A program made the position numbers and the translations under genes. A DNA stretch of 64,000 nt, from assembly GCA_030407315.1 (NCBI GenBank), contig JALQPE010002009.1:1-64000 (forward strand). Reading direction: 5' to 3'. The stretch comes from Asparagopsis taxiformis (Eukaryota > Rhodophyta > Florideophyceae > Bonnemaisoniales > Bonnemaisoniaceae). Of the stretch, positions 21,307 to 34,233 are shown piece after piece. A model generated the notes under the pieces. It was not told the origin of the DNA. It did no database searches and was given only the letters and a program-made list of their open reading frames with translations. How positions within the stretch are numbered: the stretch's first letter is position 1; the number at the start of each line of letters is the position of its first letter.

Positions 21307-23621
21307 TCAACCATCCTCCATTACGCCAAAACCGTTATCAGCAGTGGCTGCATGGCGCCGCTCCATGCCCCCATACTGTGGGGCATTGATTTCGACATTC
21401 AGGTTTGCACTCAGGTGTCCAGCATATGGGTCAACGACGAAAAGTTCTGCGCCAATTAGTCCTTGCGCAATCACACAATCCATTACAGCACCGAGGTTTG
21501 ACGTAATATGCGATTGAATCCAATCCTCGGACACTAGAACAAGTGATGAGCAACGGTTTACATCATCAACGACATGAACAATTCCAGACCCCTCTCCGCT
21601 TTGCCACACTTCAACAGCCTCTCTCGTCACAGTACGGCTTGCAAACACATGCCGTGACTGTGCACTAGTCCGCTGTTCGCTCTCGACAACGTCCGTTTCT
21701 TCCCTTGCTTGCGAGCCTTGGAGACAAGACATGCAGTACACCACCATACCAACTAATTGCTGAAAAGCTACCCCCACATATTGACTGTACCGCCTTGTAA
21801 ACTCCTTCTGCCGTGCACCTCCTTTCCCCTTCGGTTCATCCAAACACTCCACAGTAGTCACTAGCCAAGCATCCAGGCGCGCCAGCGTTAGTATGCTCGT
21901 CTCTATGTCCATTACTTGTTCTGGTCGTATCGAATAACCCCTGAAGATGTCCAGCACATTCACAGCTACTCGGTTGTTAAACCATGCATCACCATTCACT
22001 TCCATTTCGAAGCTGTCAGGAACCATGCCTTTGCTGTATCGCAGCTCTGAGAACGGTGCCGTTCGCCACCTCCCCATATCCAAATCACCGTTGCTTTCCC
22101 GTTTCAAAAGCTTCTCAGACGCTTCGCGCTTTTGATCCTCTCGCTCGTCCATCTCAGCTCGCGTCGTCAGCATCGTGCATCTAGACATTAATTTCGTGTA
22201 CCCCAGCGAACCGAACAATCTGTCCCTCGCATTACGCTTCCGTGCACTCATCACGTCGGACAGTTTCTGCGTCACCTTCACTTTCAATTCCTTGCTCCCC
22301 GCCACAGCCTCTTGACAGCACACACGCTGCTCCTCATCGGAAAACACATCACACCACGGACTTTGACGCAGTACGTGTCGCACCAAGTCATTCAGCAGAT
22401 CACTCTCGTCTCTGTACGAAGGTGTATACCACTGCAGATTCTTGATGATATAGCCCGGAGGGGTAGCAATATATCCTACACCGTTTTCGCTCCAAAGTGT
22501 CCCTTCTACCGGCTCTACCTCGATGGTACGTCCAGTCCAACGTCTCTGCGTTTGTTCCGCTATAGGGTCCAGCTCCATAGTCTCGTTCTTGCACCACTTT
22601 GTCAGGTTTTCCTCAACCGCCCTAAGAACTCCAAGGTATTTCACAGGAATGGCTTTCTGTATTTTCGACTTACCGCCACCGTGATCACTGATTCTACCTG
22701 TTCTCGCAATTGCAGTAAGGCTGGCATTTTCCGCCTGCAGAGTCTTCACCTTAGCCTCCAACGCAACTATCTCCGTGGTGAGCGCCTTGTTTGCTATGTC
22801 CTGGCTAAACACTTTTTTTCCAGCTCCGCGATCTTCTTCTTCTGCGCATTGATGCGACTCGCCATTAAATCGATGGATTCCGGCGGATGCAACCTCTCTG
22901 CCCTCACCGTCCCCCCATCTCCCACGCTATCGGGATTATGATGTCCTCCATCGGCAATAGCCTGACGTCGCGGGGGCGTTACGCGCATATTTGGCACCAA
23001 TGACAGTCTGTTGTGACGAGGCCCGCACTCCGGCTGCTCTCTCCCCTCAGTACCACCTGACCGCCGATGATAGTTGGCATCCTGTGAACGTTGCTCAGAA
23101 ACAACATCCCTTGCCGCTATCCTCGGGTCCCTGACTGCATTACCTGCTGGGGCTGATGTACTCGGCATAGTTGGCGCAGTGGGGGTCACAGCCTCCAGTG
23201 TCTCGGGAACCCCCGGCTGGGACTCCGTCTGCAGCACCTCCGCATCTGCCAACCCGGGAGGAACTACCTTTGCCATAGCACTCTGCCGCAATTCCAACAT
23301 GTTTTGAGCCACTATCATGTCATCATCATGATGTTCACTGTCCCTGCGAGCACGCTTGCCTCGGTCAAGCCCCATCTCTCTCCGCGCCGTTCCTCCTTCC
23401 TCACTTTCTCGCTGCGGATCCCCAGTTCTGCGCCGGTCCGTCTTGCGACTACCGGACCGCGGTTCAATGCTGCCGGTAGGCCCAGACCGCTTCTTCGCAC
23501 GGGATTGTCGGGCACTCGATACAGCAGCTGCTGACCGGGTTTTCTGGAGGCCCGGAGGCTTTGGAGCTTTCTTCGCAATACGCGGCGGCATAATGAAGCT
23601 TTCCCCGAAGCGATGGAACAA
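21307..23621 (-). CDS. coiled-coil element protein 1, unknown function
   Basis: The gene starts at ATG 23621 (a second ATG is at 23591). The N-terminus is basic and disordered (MPPRIAKKAPKP..., Arg-rich to residue 100). A coiled coil follows (RINAQKKKIAELEKK, continued by IVALEAKVKTLQAENASL) and then a C-terminal helical domain of about 400 residues. The frame changes at an A7 run near 22806, in the middle of the coiled coil, so both halves belong to one protein. The DVMSARKRNARDRLFGSLGY segment aligns in position and pattern with REQVRHRFLVELGF in the gene at 42829-44352. The two elements therefore carry the same family. A DNA- or complex-binding partner of the transposase is possible; no function is shown. 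Confidence 0.65.
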
Positions 23622-23768
23622 TTGGGTTGCACGAGATACAAAAAAGATTGCTGTATAGTGTCGGTAACCACAACGGTCTGCGATGAACGTTCAGGTCAGG
23701 TCAAGTACCGGAGAATACGCCAACAGCCCAGATTGTATACGGTAGGCAGTCATCAACAGTATTTAATG

Positions 23769-24031
23769 AGGTACAATTACAGCTGTCGAGCTAGGCCGCG
23801 AGCACCCCTATGTCCGGAAGACGTCCTGATTTGAATTAAAATTTGGGCTATTCTCAAAAACATGCACATGTGAACATGTTTTTGAGATGGGGGTGTGCCG
23901 TACGGCACAATCGACCCGCTGAAATCGATGTTTTTTGCAATATTTTTTCTGCCCTGAATTGTAGAATTTCTGGGCTGGACAGCAATGCAACTGAGCTGGA
24001 CATCCACCGGGCGTCCATTTCAACTTGGTCG
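23769..24031 (-). repeat. palindrome-bearing repeat R, copy 1
   Basis: This inverted copy of 29455-29768 contains TGTGCCGTACGGCACA at 23894-23909 and the imperfect palindrome CTCAAAAACATG...CATGTTTTTGAG beside it. It lies between the start of the coiled-coil gene and the end of the methyltransferase gene. Confidence 0.85.
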
Positions 24032-24250
24032 TGTATTTTGCATCTGCACGCATAACAGCATCCAAGCAGTCAGGTTCACTGCTCGGACGAAGTGCACCTG
24101 GAGTGTGAACGATTGGTTTTTGACAGGCGAGTACTGCTCAATAGGTTTCACCCTGGACTAATGGTGGCTGGACATGCTGCATTATATGATATACTTCAAC
24201 TCTGGAACGTAGCTTTATTTGTAGTCGAAATGAAAACATCTTTCGTGAAC

Positions 24251-26902
24251 CTAATTCCATGCTCTAAACGCTGTCCCATAATGAACGTAGAGCTCCTGCC
24301 CGGACGGATATCGCGGATTGCACGTACTACAATGATCTTCGGATTTTCTAGGTCCTTCGCCTTGAGCTTCTTCCCCGTCGAACCGCTGCTGTAGTTCTCG
24401 ACAAACTCGACGTTGGCCATCCGCCTGGTGTCTTCCGCCGGAGTGTCCTCACCTCGCAAATACCGCGGGTCGTTGATGAACTGCGCCGAACAGAACGGAG
24501 CCGGAACAATCCAATTGGATGCTCGATGTTTTCGTCGTCCTCCGCTGTTGCATACAGCTTGATGGCATACATCAAGAATGTTTCCTTCGTTATCGCCATG
24601 TGACCCTCTCCGTACGCGAACCTCATCGACTCCTTGCTCATATCAGAGTACACAACAGTTCCGTAGTATGCACATACTTCGTCGCCAACATTAAATGTCT
24701 GTTCAGCGAAGAGCCCTCTTCCTGCATTTGGATGCTTAATCAGCGATGGTCGAACGCTCAATTTTTTCGCAACACAATCGTGTGCCCGCATCACGCGAGG
24801 GTTTTCAGTTTGCAACCAGCGGCGCAGGGAAGGTGGCCAATAATGTACCGGTTTTTCCATGTGCTCGTGCGACGCAATCGACTCTGGGCACAGCTGCCAG
24901 AGGTACTGCCGAATATATTTCGGGAACCTCTGGTACAGGGGAAGGCCAGGTGGGGGTTCGATGATCCTGCGTTCCCTCTGTGTACGCATCGTGACAGAGG
25001 GGGACGCCAAGAACTTCTCAGCACTCTGTTTCGCTTCTGTCGTGACCCTCATGTCAGTGTTGTTTGAAAGAATTACACGTGACATGACTGCACACAGCTT
25101 TGGAAGCGATCGTGCCACACACAATTTGTCCATGTCACTGCCGACGAAAACACGGTGCTCAGGCAAGCTCATAGCTGCTTTTCCCGTTGCGAAAGTGCCA
25201 GAGAATGGATCGACAACAATATCACCAGGCTGTGAATGCTGGCTGATCAACTCCATCATGAGAGCGACGCTCTTCTGCTCTGCACGAACTCTGACCGTAG
25301 CACCGGTTGTGCTCCTTGTTCGCCACACCATCTCATTCGAATCGATGGCGGGCATATTGATGGTGACGTTGCACCACGCCGGGTACGTGCCGTCCATGTA
25401 TCCGTGGTTCCTATAGGCCACCATCTCGCTTCCGGTCTTGAACGGAACACCTCGCTTCCAGAAGTGGATAGCGACCTCTGCCATGTTCATGCGTTGGTAC
25501 CTCTTCCGCCCCGGCATTTGATAGAGGTGCCCAGGTAGTCGGACAAACAACAGAGGTACCTCGTCAACGAAGAAAACTGAATTCCGAACGACGTCCTCCT
25601 CCTCTCCTCGTCCTCCTCCTCCTCATCCGCACTTTCTTCGCCACTGTGCTGCGATGCTTCGGAGTCCGAATTCATGGACGTAACCTCTTCTTCATCCGAC
25701 CCGTCATCACTGGCAGCAGCATCGGTTGGGCCTTCTGACTGCGGTCCTTTGTACGTTTCCAAGTAATGGAACCATTCGTAGAACTGCAAAACGGAGCAGA
25801 ACACGATGCCGTGGCCACCGGGGCGCAACAGCTCGTCAAACACTTCGATGCTAGCCTGCATATCTTCTGCAGTTAGCCTGTCGTACGAAGAGTTGGAATC
25901 GTTCCTCTTACGACGAACATTGTAGGGCGGATCAGTCAGAATGAGCTGAACGTTGCCCGTGATGGGCACGTGTTCTCGGCTCTCGTCGGCACTGACCAAA
26001 TCTTCGAAAGGGACGTCGTACACCCGGCAATACTGACTCATTTTCGAAAGAAAGTCCTTTGCGAGAGCCTGCCCTTCACTTTCATGCTCTTCTGTCGCAT
26101 GGGGTGACGGTGACGGGAGAGACGGCCCTTGGGCAGTAAGACTGGTCCTCCCAGGTCCAAGTTGAAGCCTGGTTGTGTGTCTTGTCGACGGAACCAAACC
26201 TCTCCCTCCTGTGTTGCGACGAGTGGGAGTGTCATCAACCGGCTTGGGGACCTTTTCTGCGTCCGCGGCTTGTGGTGCCGGGCGGAGGACAGCCATAACG
26301 TCTTCGTCGAGGGTGTCAAAGTACGCTGGCAGCTTGTCCGGATTTCCGCTTGACAAGTATATTTCCAGCGCCCCCCAGCGGTCGGACTCCGGCCAGGTGT
26401 ACAGGTCCGGGTTGACGATAAGAAACTGCAACCGGTCGAAGAACTTCCTCACAAGGTCCCTAAATGCACTGTGCTGCGCACTGGTTCTTGTCTCTACTTT
26501 TCCACCATATCCATCAGGATGAGATAGGGGAGCTTTGTCGTGGTAGAGATCTAGCTTCTGCTCCATCGGTGCGAATAGACCTTCATCGAGCACGTCAAAC
26601 CAATGCTCACTGCTGTCGAAAATGATGTACGGCGCCATCAACTCTTCGAAGCTGGAAAACTTTGCGGCGAAGGCCACATCGGTCCAAGCATGGTATAAAA
26701 CTTGAACCACGTAACAAGCTCGATTAGTGCTTTTCCGATGGGCTGGGACGCGTGCGGCTTCGTTCCCCTCTTCGGCCGCGTCGCCTATTCGGCGACGCGG
26801 CAGGTTCTTGTTGTGATTTCGGATGATAGACAACGCTTGGAAATACATCAATACCTCGAACGTTCCGGTGGAGCAAGAACGAAGGCGCTTGGTTCCCCGC
26901 AC
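24251..26902 (-). CDS. DNA amino-methyltransferase fused to SET domain, copy 1 (broken)
   Basis: This predicts a DNA base (adenine N6 or cytosine N4) methyltransferase joined to a lysine methyltransferase. In the 26902-25487 frame LTDPPYN lies at 25919-25933. In the 25550-24348 frame GDIVVDPFSGT lies near 25185-25225. DPPY before the FxGT motif with a spacer between is the beta-class order. Downstream come AGRGLFA, YYGTV and then, in other frames, FIND and a final LYVHYG, which are SET landmarks. Breaks lie near 25600 (in a GAG run), 24510 and 24300, each explained by one missing base; the stop is at 24251-24253. The acidic Glu/Asp stretch between the motifs is an insert. The homologue at 48022-50580 is unbroken across all of these motifs. 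Confidence 0.8.
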
Positions 26903-27558
26903 TGCGGCGCCTGTAGTGGCGAAGGAAGCATGTTACATCCAATAAGGAAGGTCTGCGGCACGATCCCAGAAAGGATGCAGTGCTCAACCCATTGCCCGAT
27001 ACGCTCATCCTGTCTTGAAAACTCGGCAATGGGTAATGCCAGACGAACAATCTGCTTGGCTCGCTCAACGTTCATCTCTGCCATGACGATTTCGGCAACA
27101 TCCGCCTCGACTCCAGCATTCTTCGAACGACCGCTGAAGGCCATGCTGAGTCGACCTTGCAGCGCCAGAAATTGTTCTTCCGTGCCCTGCGCAACCCAAG
27201 CGCCAAGGTCCGCGTATGTGAAACCTCCCGGCTTGTCCGTCAAGTCTGCGAAACTTGAGTGGGCGAACAAATCCAGCAAGAGGCGGAGGAAGTCTTTGCC
27301 AGCGAGAGTAGTTTCGCGGGCGGCGCGACCTACGTTTCGACGTGTACCCATGTCACTAGAATCCTCCCAAGGGCTAGCGGGTTCGCGCAGAATTGGCACG
27401 GTTGCGTCGTCAACCAGTTTTCTATTTGTTTTCTCTTTCTCAGGTTTCCAGTCGGTGAGTGTTCCACTTCTACTTTCATTCATCTTTCCTCTTACCACTT
27501 CTCCAATACTTTTCTTTTCTGCTCTGCCTGTGAGTACATATCTCAATTTGGGATGCAA
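26848..27558 (-). CDS. N-terminal helical part of the methyltransferase-SET protein, copy 1
   Basis: The frame ends overlapping the 26902 frame, so it is probably the N-terminal portion of the same protein, split by one base. DFLRLLLDL...ADLGAWVAQGTEEQFLALQ matches in pattern the helical region after the ParB motif in 47079-48041 (FIECLNLTLDL...SIRRWLAVGSQREDLAE). No NGxHR motif is seen here, so the ParB core itself is missing or lies further upstream and is lost. Confidence 0.5.
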   Translation of the reverse strand: MHPKLRYVLTGRAEKKSIGEVVRGKMNESRSGTLTDWKPEKEKTNRKLVDDATVPILREPASPWEDSSDMGTRRNVGRAARETTLAGKDFLRLLLDLFAHSSFADLTDKPGGFTYADLGAWVAQGTEEQFLALQGRLSMAFSGRSKNAGVEADVAEIVMAEMNVERAKQIVRLALPIAEFSRQDERIGQWVEHCILSGIVPQTFLIGCNMLPSPLQAPQCGEPSAFVLAPPERSRY

Positions 27559-28869
27559 TGGTATTGTTAAGGTACGTTAGTCTCCTAATCACCATCAATT
27601 TCCCTCTCCATTCAACGTCACTAACTTGTTTCCTTTCTCTAAATCAATTTTTCTTCTTCTCTTCATTTCCTAGCTTATTCATGCAGCTCAATCAGTTGAT
27701 AGATTTGTAGACTTTTCTAGTAGTTTTAGTTTTAATCTTCAGAATAGTTTCAGTTGTATTAGAAGCATTTTTAACATAGGGATTGTTTATTCTCAATGTA
27801 GCCTGCGCAAATAAACAAATCCAGAGTGAAGCTTCCCATATCGCACCCTCTTAGATTGCTAACCTGTAGGACCAGCCGGGGTGGCGATCCGCTAAGGGAG
27901 TTCTGAATTGCAGCCGTGTCAGGCGAGGTGAACCGTAACGCGCTGGTTGAACTTGTTTCGCGCGTCGCTCGGTCGCGCTGGCGAACGGGTGGTACAACGG
28001 CGGAACGCGTAAGGAACGATCGCAACACGGGATTCGCGGGCCGGCGCAAGCCGTGATCTCAGGGTGAGATCACCGAGTAAACTCGAGCACAACGCGATCC
28101 ACACCGGGGTCGTAAATCCCTGGCCTAGTGGCGTGCGACGCAACGCGCGCTATCGCGATGCGACGCGGTTCGACGAACGGTTTATGCGCAACGCGCACGG
28201 GAACGTCAGCGATCGTGAGCAACCCGCACGCCACGTTGTAACGCAATAGGTCCTCGCGATTCGCTAAACGCTTAACTCGTGGCTGCGAACATGCTGGCTG
28301 TTTATTGGTAAGGTGCGAAGCTGAACGACCATTAGTAGCTAACATCTCAGGACAGGCTGTCCTTGCGTGGCCAGCCGGCAGCCGCTCGCTCGCACGCAAA
28401 AAGGGAAATATTTGGGAAAAAGACTTTCGTCATAAAAAACCCAAAAAGGGAAATAAAGGGAAATTCGTAAAAAGCGCTACACGTGGCGCCGGGCTCGCGG
28501 TTTCGTGGTAACGTACGCGCGCACGCGCTCGCATCCACGCTCCGTGACACGTAATCAAAACGCCACGCGTACGCTCGCTTACTAACTAACTAAGATAGAT
28601 GCACGCGAATTCATCCCGACGCAATAGCAGCGAACGCGCGCGCGTCGACGAAATAAATTGCGTCACACTACCTATCCTACTGCGTATACCTCTCGCTAGC
28701 TCATAGTCACTACGAAATAAAAATTCCTAGCCGTACTATTCTGTCCATTCCCATATGAATACCGTCCATGCCCCATCCTCATAGCGCTAGAACTGCCTCC
28801 CTCTACCCCAAAAAGATGCCCACGACAGCGTGACGCTCCATCTCATCCACCACTCCCAGACACCTAATT
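27559..28869. other. intergenic DNA with a CG-rich island
   Basis: 27559-27790 is AT-rich and may hold the promoter of the methyltransferase gene. 27795-28660 has the ACG/CGT-rich composition of the chromovirus LTRs and ORFs without motifs, so it may be a solo or broken LTR. I could not find matching ends or a target duplication. Confidence 0.4.
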
Positions 28870-29453
28870 TTACTATATCAGGACACTACTTTTACTGTCT
28901 CCAGGTGCTGCCCAGGGCAGCACGAAATACTCTCTCCAGGTGCTGCCCAGGGCAGCACGAAATACTCTCTCCAGGTGCTGCCCAGGGCAGCACGAAATAC
29001 TGTCTCCAGATGCTGCCTAGGGCAGCGAGAAACACTGTCTCCAGGTGCTGCCCAGGACAGTGAAAATCACTGTCTCCAGGTACTGCCCAGGACAGAGCAC
29101 CGTGTTGGTTCCATCTATTGTCCCAGGCAGCGTATTTCACTATTCGGCCATGTTGCCTTGGCCAATACAAAACACTATCCGCCAACACTGCCCAGCACAG
29201 TAGATTACATCATATCCAACTATTGTCTAATCATTAATTTTTACTGTCTCCATTCACTGCCTCAGACAGTACGGTGAGACAGTGTTTTTACTGTCTGCAG
29301 ACAGTGTTCCGTACTGTCTGCCAGACAGTGCAAATCACTGTCTCCAAGTGTGGCATTAATTTTCATTCGCCGCATAGTGATTTTTACTGTCTCAGACAGT
29401 AAAAATCACTGTCTCACCGTACTGTCTGAGGCCCCCTTTCCAACACCGTAGTG
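28870..29453 (-). repeat. CACTA-type terminus with subterminal repeats (right end of element 1)
   Basis: Read from the right, the sequence opens CACTACGGTGTTGG (29453 inward) and is filled with ACTGTCT...AGACAGT palindromes. It then runs into six 35-bp units built on GTGCTGCCCAGGGCAGCAC (28892-29101). The last 77 bp match 42064-42140 in inverted orientation with about two differences. CACTA ends and arrays of subterminal repeats are typical of CACTA/EnSpm elements. Confidence 0.85.
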
Positions 29454-29454
29454 T

Positions 29455-29768
29455 CACGACCAACCTGAAATGGACGTCCGGTGGATGTCCAGCTCGATTG
29501 CACTGCTGGCCAGCCCAGAAATTCTAAAATTTCGGGCACAAAAAAATTGTAAAAAATCATCGAATTTGGCAGGTCGATTGTGCCGTACGGCACACCCCCA
29601 TCTCAAAAACATGTTCACATGTGCATGTTTTTGAGAATACTATTCTCATTTGAGTTAAAATTTGGGCTAGTAGCCCAAATTTTAACTCAAATCAGGGTGT
29701 CCCCCGGATAAAGGGGTGCTCGCAGCCGCCCCAAAAGCCGCCTAGCTTGACAGCTGTAATTTTAACAC
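29455..29768 (+). repeat. repeat R, copy 2
   Basis: It begins about 1-2 bp after the CACTA terminus with ACGACCAACCTGAAATGG and ends near CAGCTGTAATTTTAAC. It contains GGACGTCC, the 16-bp palindrome at 29579-29594 and a CATG hairpin. It lies just upstream of the ParB-dioxygenase gene. Confidence 0.85.
29579..29594. promoter_or_regulatory. 16-bp perfect palindrome TGTGCCGTACGGCACA
   Basis: The same palindrome is at 23894-23909 and 34361-34376. It is the size of bacterial parS (TGTTTCACGTGAAACA) and shares its TGTnnC...GnnACA outline. Its neighbours encode ParB-like domains, so a binding-site role is a reasonable guess but unproven. Confidence 0.35.
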
Positions 29769-30044
29769 ATTACACATCAAGGACACTGCCTGCTTCACGC
29801 CACCTCGTCAGGTTTCGAGAGCCCGACTCGGGCCCGTTCCGAACGGACACTCACATCTCTATTGCCTCTCTTGCATTCCAGCGGTCACGATAGGTCTGTA
29901 CCTAACAAAATTTCGGTTGTATTGTGTTATTATTTCCAGCGATTGGCGTTCACGACCATTCTTCAACTTAACGTGAAACCTACCATCCACATCACTCCAA
30001 TACGTCAACGTCAACCATCTCTTTTCCTTTCCAACTCAACAACC

Positions 30045-33000
30045 ATGGCGGATACGCATTTCAGCAGTTTGTTTTCAACGGTTTGCGGCGATAAAGTGAG
30101 TGCGTCAGCGGAGTCGCGCGGACTCAAGCGCGGCGTCGATGTCGACTTGTTTGCGGACGTGGACGGTGCGGCTGTGCATATTGGGACGGCTTCGGTGAGC
30201 ACTGCTGGTGGCGATGTTGGCCTTCCGCGCACGCTGCACAACCACAAGCTGCCGGAAACCGACGAGGCCGACTACATCGTCGTGCGCAACATTGCGACTA
30301 AGGACAACTTCAAGGACCTCCCGTTCCCGTACATGTTTGATGGCGCCGAGGACCGCCGGAGACGATAGGTGGAGCATACGCTGCGGCGTTTTACCCTTGG
30401 GATACTCGGATGATGCGCCCCGCTGCGGAGGATGGCCCTAGCGACATTCGTACCCCTGCTGCAGCGTCAAACTTCAACGCAGCGACGAACCAGGCCAGCT
30501 CGGGACGCCCAGTACCGGTCCAGCAGGCGAAATCACTGGTTCGGGGGGTACGAAGCATCCAGGGGTACGAAGCATCCAGCACGCTCCGTCCCGGTTTCGG
30601 GAGGCACGAAGCGCCCTGCTCGCTCCAACGTCACCGAAGCTACTACACAGGACGTAACCGAGGTGGACGACGAACCGGAGGTGGCGGAAAGCATTCGTGA
30701 GCAGCAGGGGACGCAAATTACGGTGCCCAAGTTTGTGACGTCGGATTACGTCGGAGAAGGAGCGACTGTGTTGGTGAGGCAGCTAGTGGAACCGGCCGTG
30801 ACCCTTCGGGATGTGAAAGAAGACCACGTGGAGGACCTGCGCAACAATATGTTGGCTGTGGGGTATGTGACCTCTTCGCGTATCACTGTGACGGTGCTGA
30901 GGTCGCAGAACACGCATCTGCCCGCCGACACGCGTCTGTTCCAGAATGGCAAATTCCATGCCAATGCGAACGTGACCGTGATCGACGGACTGCATCGTCT
31001 CAATGCTATGCATAGCATTGCCGATGACTTCACGCGCCTCACCCGTATGCAAGAACCAAGCTGCACAGGACGCAAACCGCTTGCGCTGGGTTACTCAGCC
31101 TCTGGATGTGTACTACCTTCGCCGCAAGGACGACAGTGATCTTCAGCCTCATGAGATCATCCACAAGAGTGCAGAGTCGAACCATACGACTGGGACGCAA
31201 CTGACGGAGCGCTCCCTGGTTCGATCTTGTCGTCCATCCAGCAGTTCATCCGTACGATTGCTGTTGCAAATAACGTGGAAAACGCTGGCGACTTGCGTGA
31301 GTCTGATGTCATCCGAACATTGTTCGAGGCGCAGTTCATGGGGATGATGAATTCAACGAACACGGCCCGGCGGTGGACGCGTTTGGCTATAGCAACGCTG
31401 AAGCATCCTGTTCTCGACGACATGTTGCGTGAGCTGAACAATTCCGAGCGCCGCAACGAGATTGGGATAACGCACCTGGACCACAAGATAGTGCGCGAGT
31501 TGCTGGAAGAAAACTTTGTCTTCTTCTTGCGTGGTCTTTCGGAGTACTTGAACCCTGCTCATGGTGGACGTCCGGATGGACGCTTAGACGTGAACGACTT
31601 CTATACATACGTCCGTCGCGTGACTGCAATAGCAAGTTCTCTGTACGCTGCGTATGGGCGCCCAAAGAGTATTATGCGCAAGTCATTTCTGAGCACAGAG
31701 ATGGTAATTGGGTTGGTTAAGCAGCCGAAGGAGTTTCAATGGCATCTCACCAATGCCATTGCAATGTATAGAGGGGACGACCGGAGCAGTGAGGTTCGAA
31801 TGCGACGGAGAACCACGCGTTTACAGGATTTGGAAAAGAACTTGAAAGAGTTTTTCAATCCGACATTGAAGAAGAAGACTAAGGCTCGACGCAAACGCCG
31901 CCCTTCTGCTGCCAATGTGAGACTCACTCACAAGAAGCAGCGGAATGTCGAACATGAGCCTGCTTCGCATGGCATCCGCCGCCGTTCACAGCGACTTCGC
32001 TCGACGGGGAGCACACGCCTCGAGGAAGAAGAGCCGGTTGTGGTACAACAATCCGCCGGGGAAGAAGAGCAGGCCGTTGTTGATAAACCCACCGATCAAC
32101 AACAAGCCACTGTTTCCGGTGATGAGGGTGACGAAGACTCCGCCCGTTCCCCCGATTCTGCCGTTGAGATTGTCCCCCAAGATAACCAACGTGCTGGTGC
32201 GACTCCCTCCAACCAAGAATCTGTCCATACCGCTTCGGACGAGGAAGACAAACAGGGTGCAGACGAGGGCCAAGTCGAAAGCAAGGGGGTCCGCGAAGTG
32301 ACAATTACATTCACTGTTCCGGAAGGAGTGGAAGTCGATGAAGACGGTTACATCGTTTGTGACTCTGCTTCTGAAGACGACCTCCTGTTCGACGACCGTA
32401 TGCCATCTCTTTCTGAAGATTTCGAAGGCACACTCGAAGCCGAAGGGCATCATCTTGCGCAGCGTCCTGCGGACATCATCGCGTCGGTGAGGGTTGGCTG
32501 TCTGCCCCCGATTGAGCTCAGGTTGTTATTGGAGAGTGTGGAAATCGATGAGGAGGGCAGAGAGGTGAGGTAGTTGAAGCAAGTGGCGATGGACCCTGTG
32601 TTTGAGGGGCTGCATATTCCGGAACAACATCGGGCTCGTCATCTTGTTTTGGAGATCGACACCATCTATCCGATGTTTTTCGCAGCGTGGAAGATGGCTG
32701 CCAAGGCGATGTGTGAGCCTACATCGACGTTTCTACCCTCGAGGCTGGACTTCGCCCAGGTTGCGCGAATGTCTACAAGCTGGAAGGATTCGTATGAGGC
32801 CGGCACTGGTATGGCGTACTTCCACAATTGCCGAACGGAAATCAACGAGCGAGGGTATACGGTGATGCACAATTTCGCGGATGTAAGCTACCTCGATGCG
32901 TCGGACAAGTTCCCATTTGACTTGGGTCTCATGGAAGAAATTCCTAACCAGGAATTGTTTCGGTACTTCTTGGGAACATGGGAGGGGGAGCAGGTGCACA

Positions 33001-33968
33001 AGGACCCTGGGAACCGGCAGCTGTGGAGTCCCATTGTCAATACAGGGGACGATGAAACAGATGAGAAGAACCGGAATGAGGGGAGGGCTCGCTTCTCGTC
33101 TACGCGCCACTGCCTGGTTGACTATGCCGAGAACGATGAGACACATATCGACCGGTTCAAGTTTGTGACGCGGCGAGCCCTGCTGGATGTGTGGTTGGGA
33201 ATCCTTGTCCGGCTGATAGGGCTGGAGGAGTGCGGTTTACCGGGAGAAAAACTTGTCATGCCGGCATCTGGGGGACGGTTGTTGATAACGGGAAAGGGGT
33301 GTCCTCGGCAGGTCCCACACAATGATTTTCCTGTTCCTCCTCGCGACCGCAAAGATCAACTTCCTGGTTACTTTGTTATTGCCAACGGAGATGACCCATT
33401 CCCTATCTGGGTGTGTCCAGGGTCCCACAAGTACGTCTTTTCCAAAGCGCTGGAATTAGATATGTACGCCAAGACGATGAAGCTGAAGAAGGTAATCGTT
33501 CCGCCACGTTCCGTCTTCATCGGTCACGGCCATGTACAACATGCCGGGGCAGGGCATGTCGACAGAGTTGTGTCACACACGACAACGAGGTATCACACGT
33601 ATTTCAGGAATGCGTCGTATCCGATTCTCGACAATGTTTCGTTTGGTTTCATCAGGCGGTTGGGATTCGAAGAAGAAGTAATCCCCAATGCTCCGCGCCG
33701 GACTGCCAGGCAAAGTCAACCGGCACCTGTCAATGTTCGCCACAAGACAGTTGTTCCCATCCCGGTCAAGAAAGATCGTAGGTCGATGACAGGGCATCTC
33801 GGAATCATGCGCATGAAGACGACAGAACCTCGCAAGAGGACAGCCCTCACACACGATGAACTAGTAGTCTTGAGCTATTGAACTCCACAGTTGCCGGTAA
33901 CGCCTATTCTGCCGGGAGATCCTGATTATATTGGGGACGAAGAGGAAGAACAATTTTCCGACGGCTAG
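30045..33968 (+). pseudogene. ParB-like domain fused to 2OG/Fe(II) dioxygenase-like domain, copy 1 (broken)
   Basis: ATG 30045 opens MADTHFSSLF. The ParB core IDGLHRLNA lies at 30981-31007, followed in a shifted frame by DVYYLRRKD...LQPHEI, conserved in the other copies. The 31227-32573 frame gives a helical region, a basic stretch and a long acidic linker, and ends at TAG 32571. The same frame continues directly into the dioxygenase. There H249-N-D251 (counted from 32574) is the metal pair, CPGSHKYV follows and H323 in QHAGAG is the distal metal ligand. After TGA 33879 the frame stays open with an acidic tail to 33968. Damage includes breaks near 30353, 30545 and 31050 and two in-frame stops. 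The 55089-58613 homologue is a single open frame, which supports one ancestral gene. Confidence 0.75.
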
Positions 33969-34233
33969 ATAGCTCAACAACAACTACTTTGGTAAACAAT
34001 TATCGAGAATATAATCATCTCCTTTATCACTTTCAATCTATGAACCTACTATAATGTACTTCCGTTCCATGCTTTCAAACTACATTGTCCATTCCCTCGT
34101 GGGTTGGAGCATGATTTCCAGGACGATTCCCTCACATCTCCAGACTCGATAGTCTATCCTACAAATAGCAGAACAATTGGGTTTGTACGTGCTTCATCGC
34201 CTACTTGCTTCTGGTAATGGGTGGACGTGCACG

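Noticed and set aside
27864..28660. Solo LTR beginning TGTAGGACCAG
   Set aside because: No convincing CA end or target duplication; kept only as a compositional island.
28892..29101. CRISPR-like array (35-bp repeats)
   Set aside because: The units are head-to-tail with no unique spacers and belong to a transposon end.
23769..29768. Repeat R copies 1 and 2 as terminal inverted repeats of a 6-kb transposon around the methyltransferase gene
   Set aside because: Copies 3 and 4 occur elsewhere in direct orientation, and a CACTA end lies inside the supposed element.
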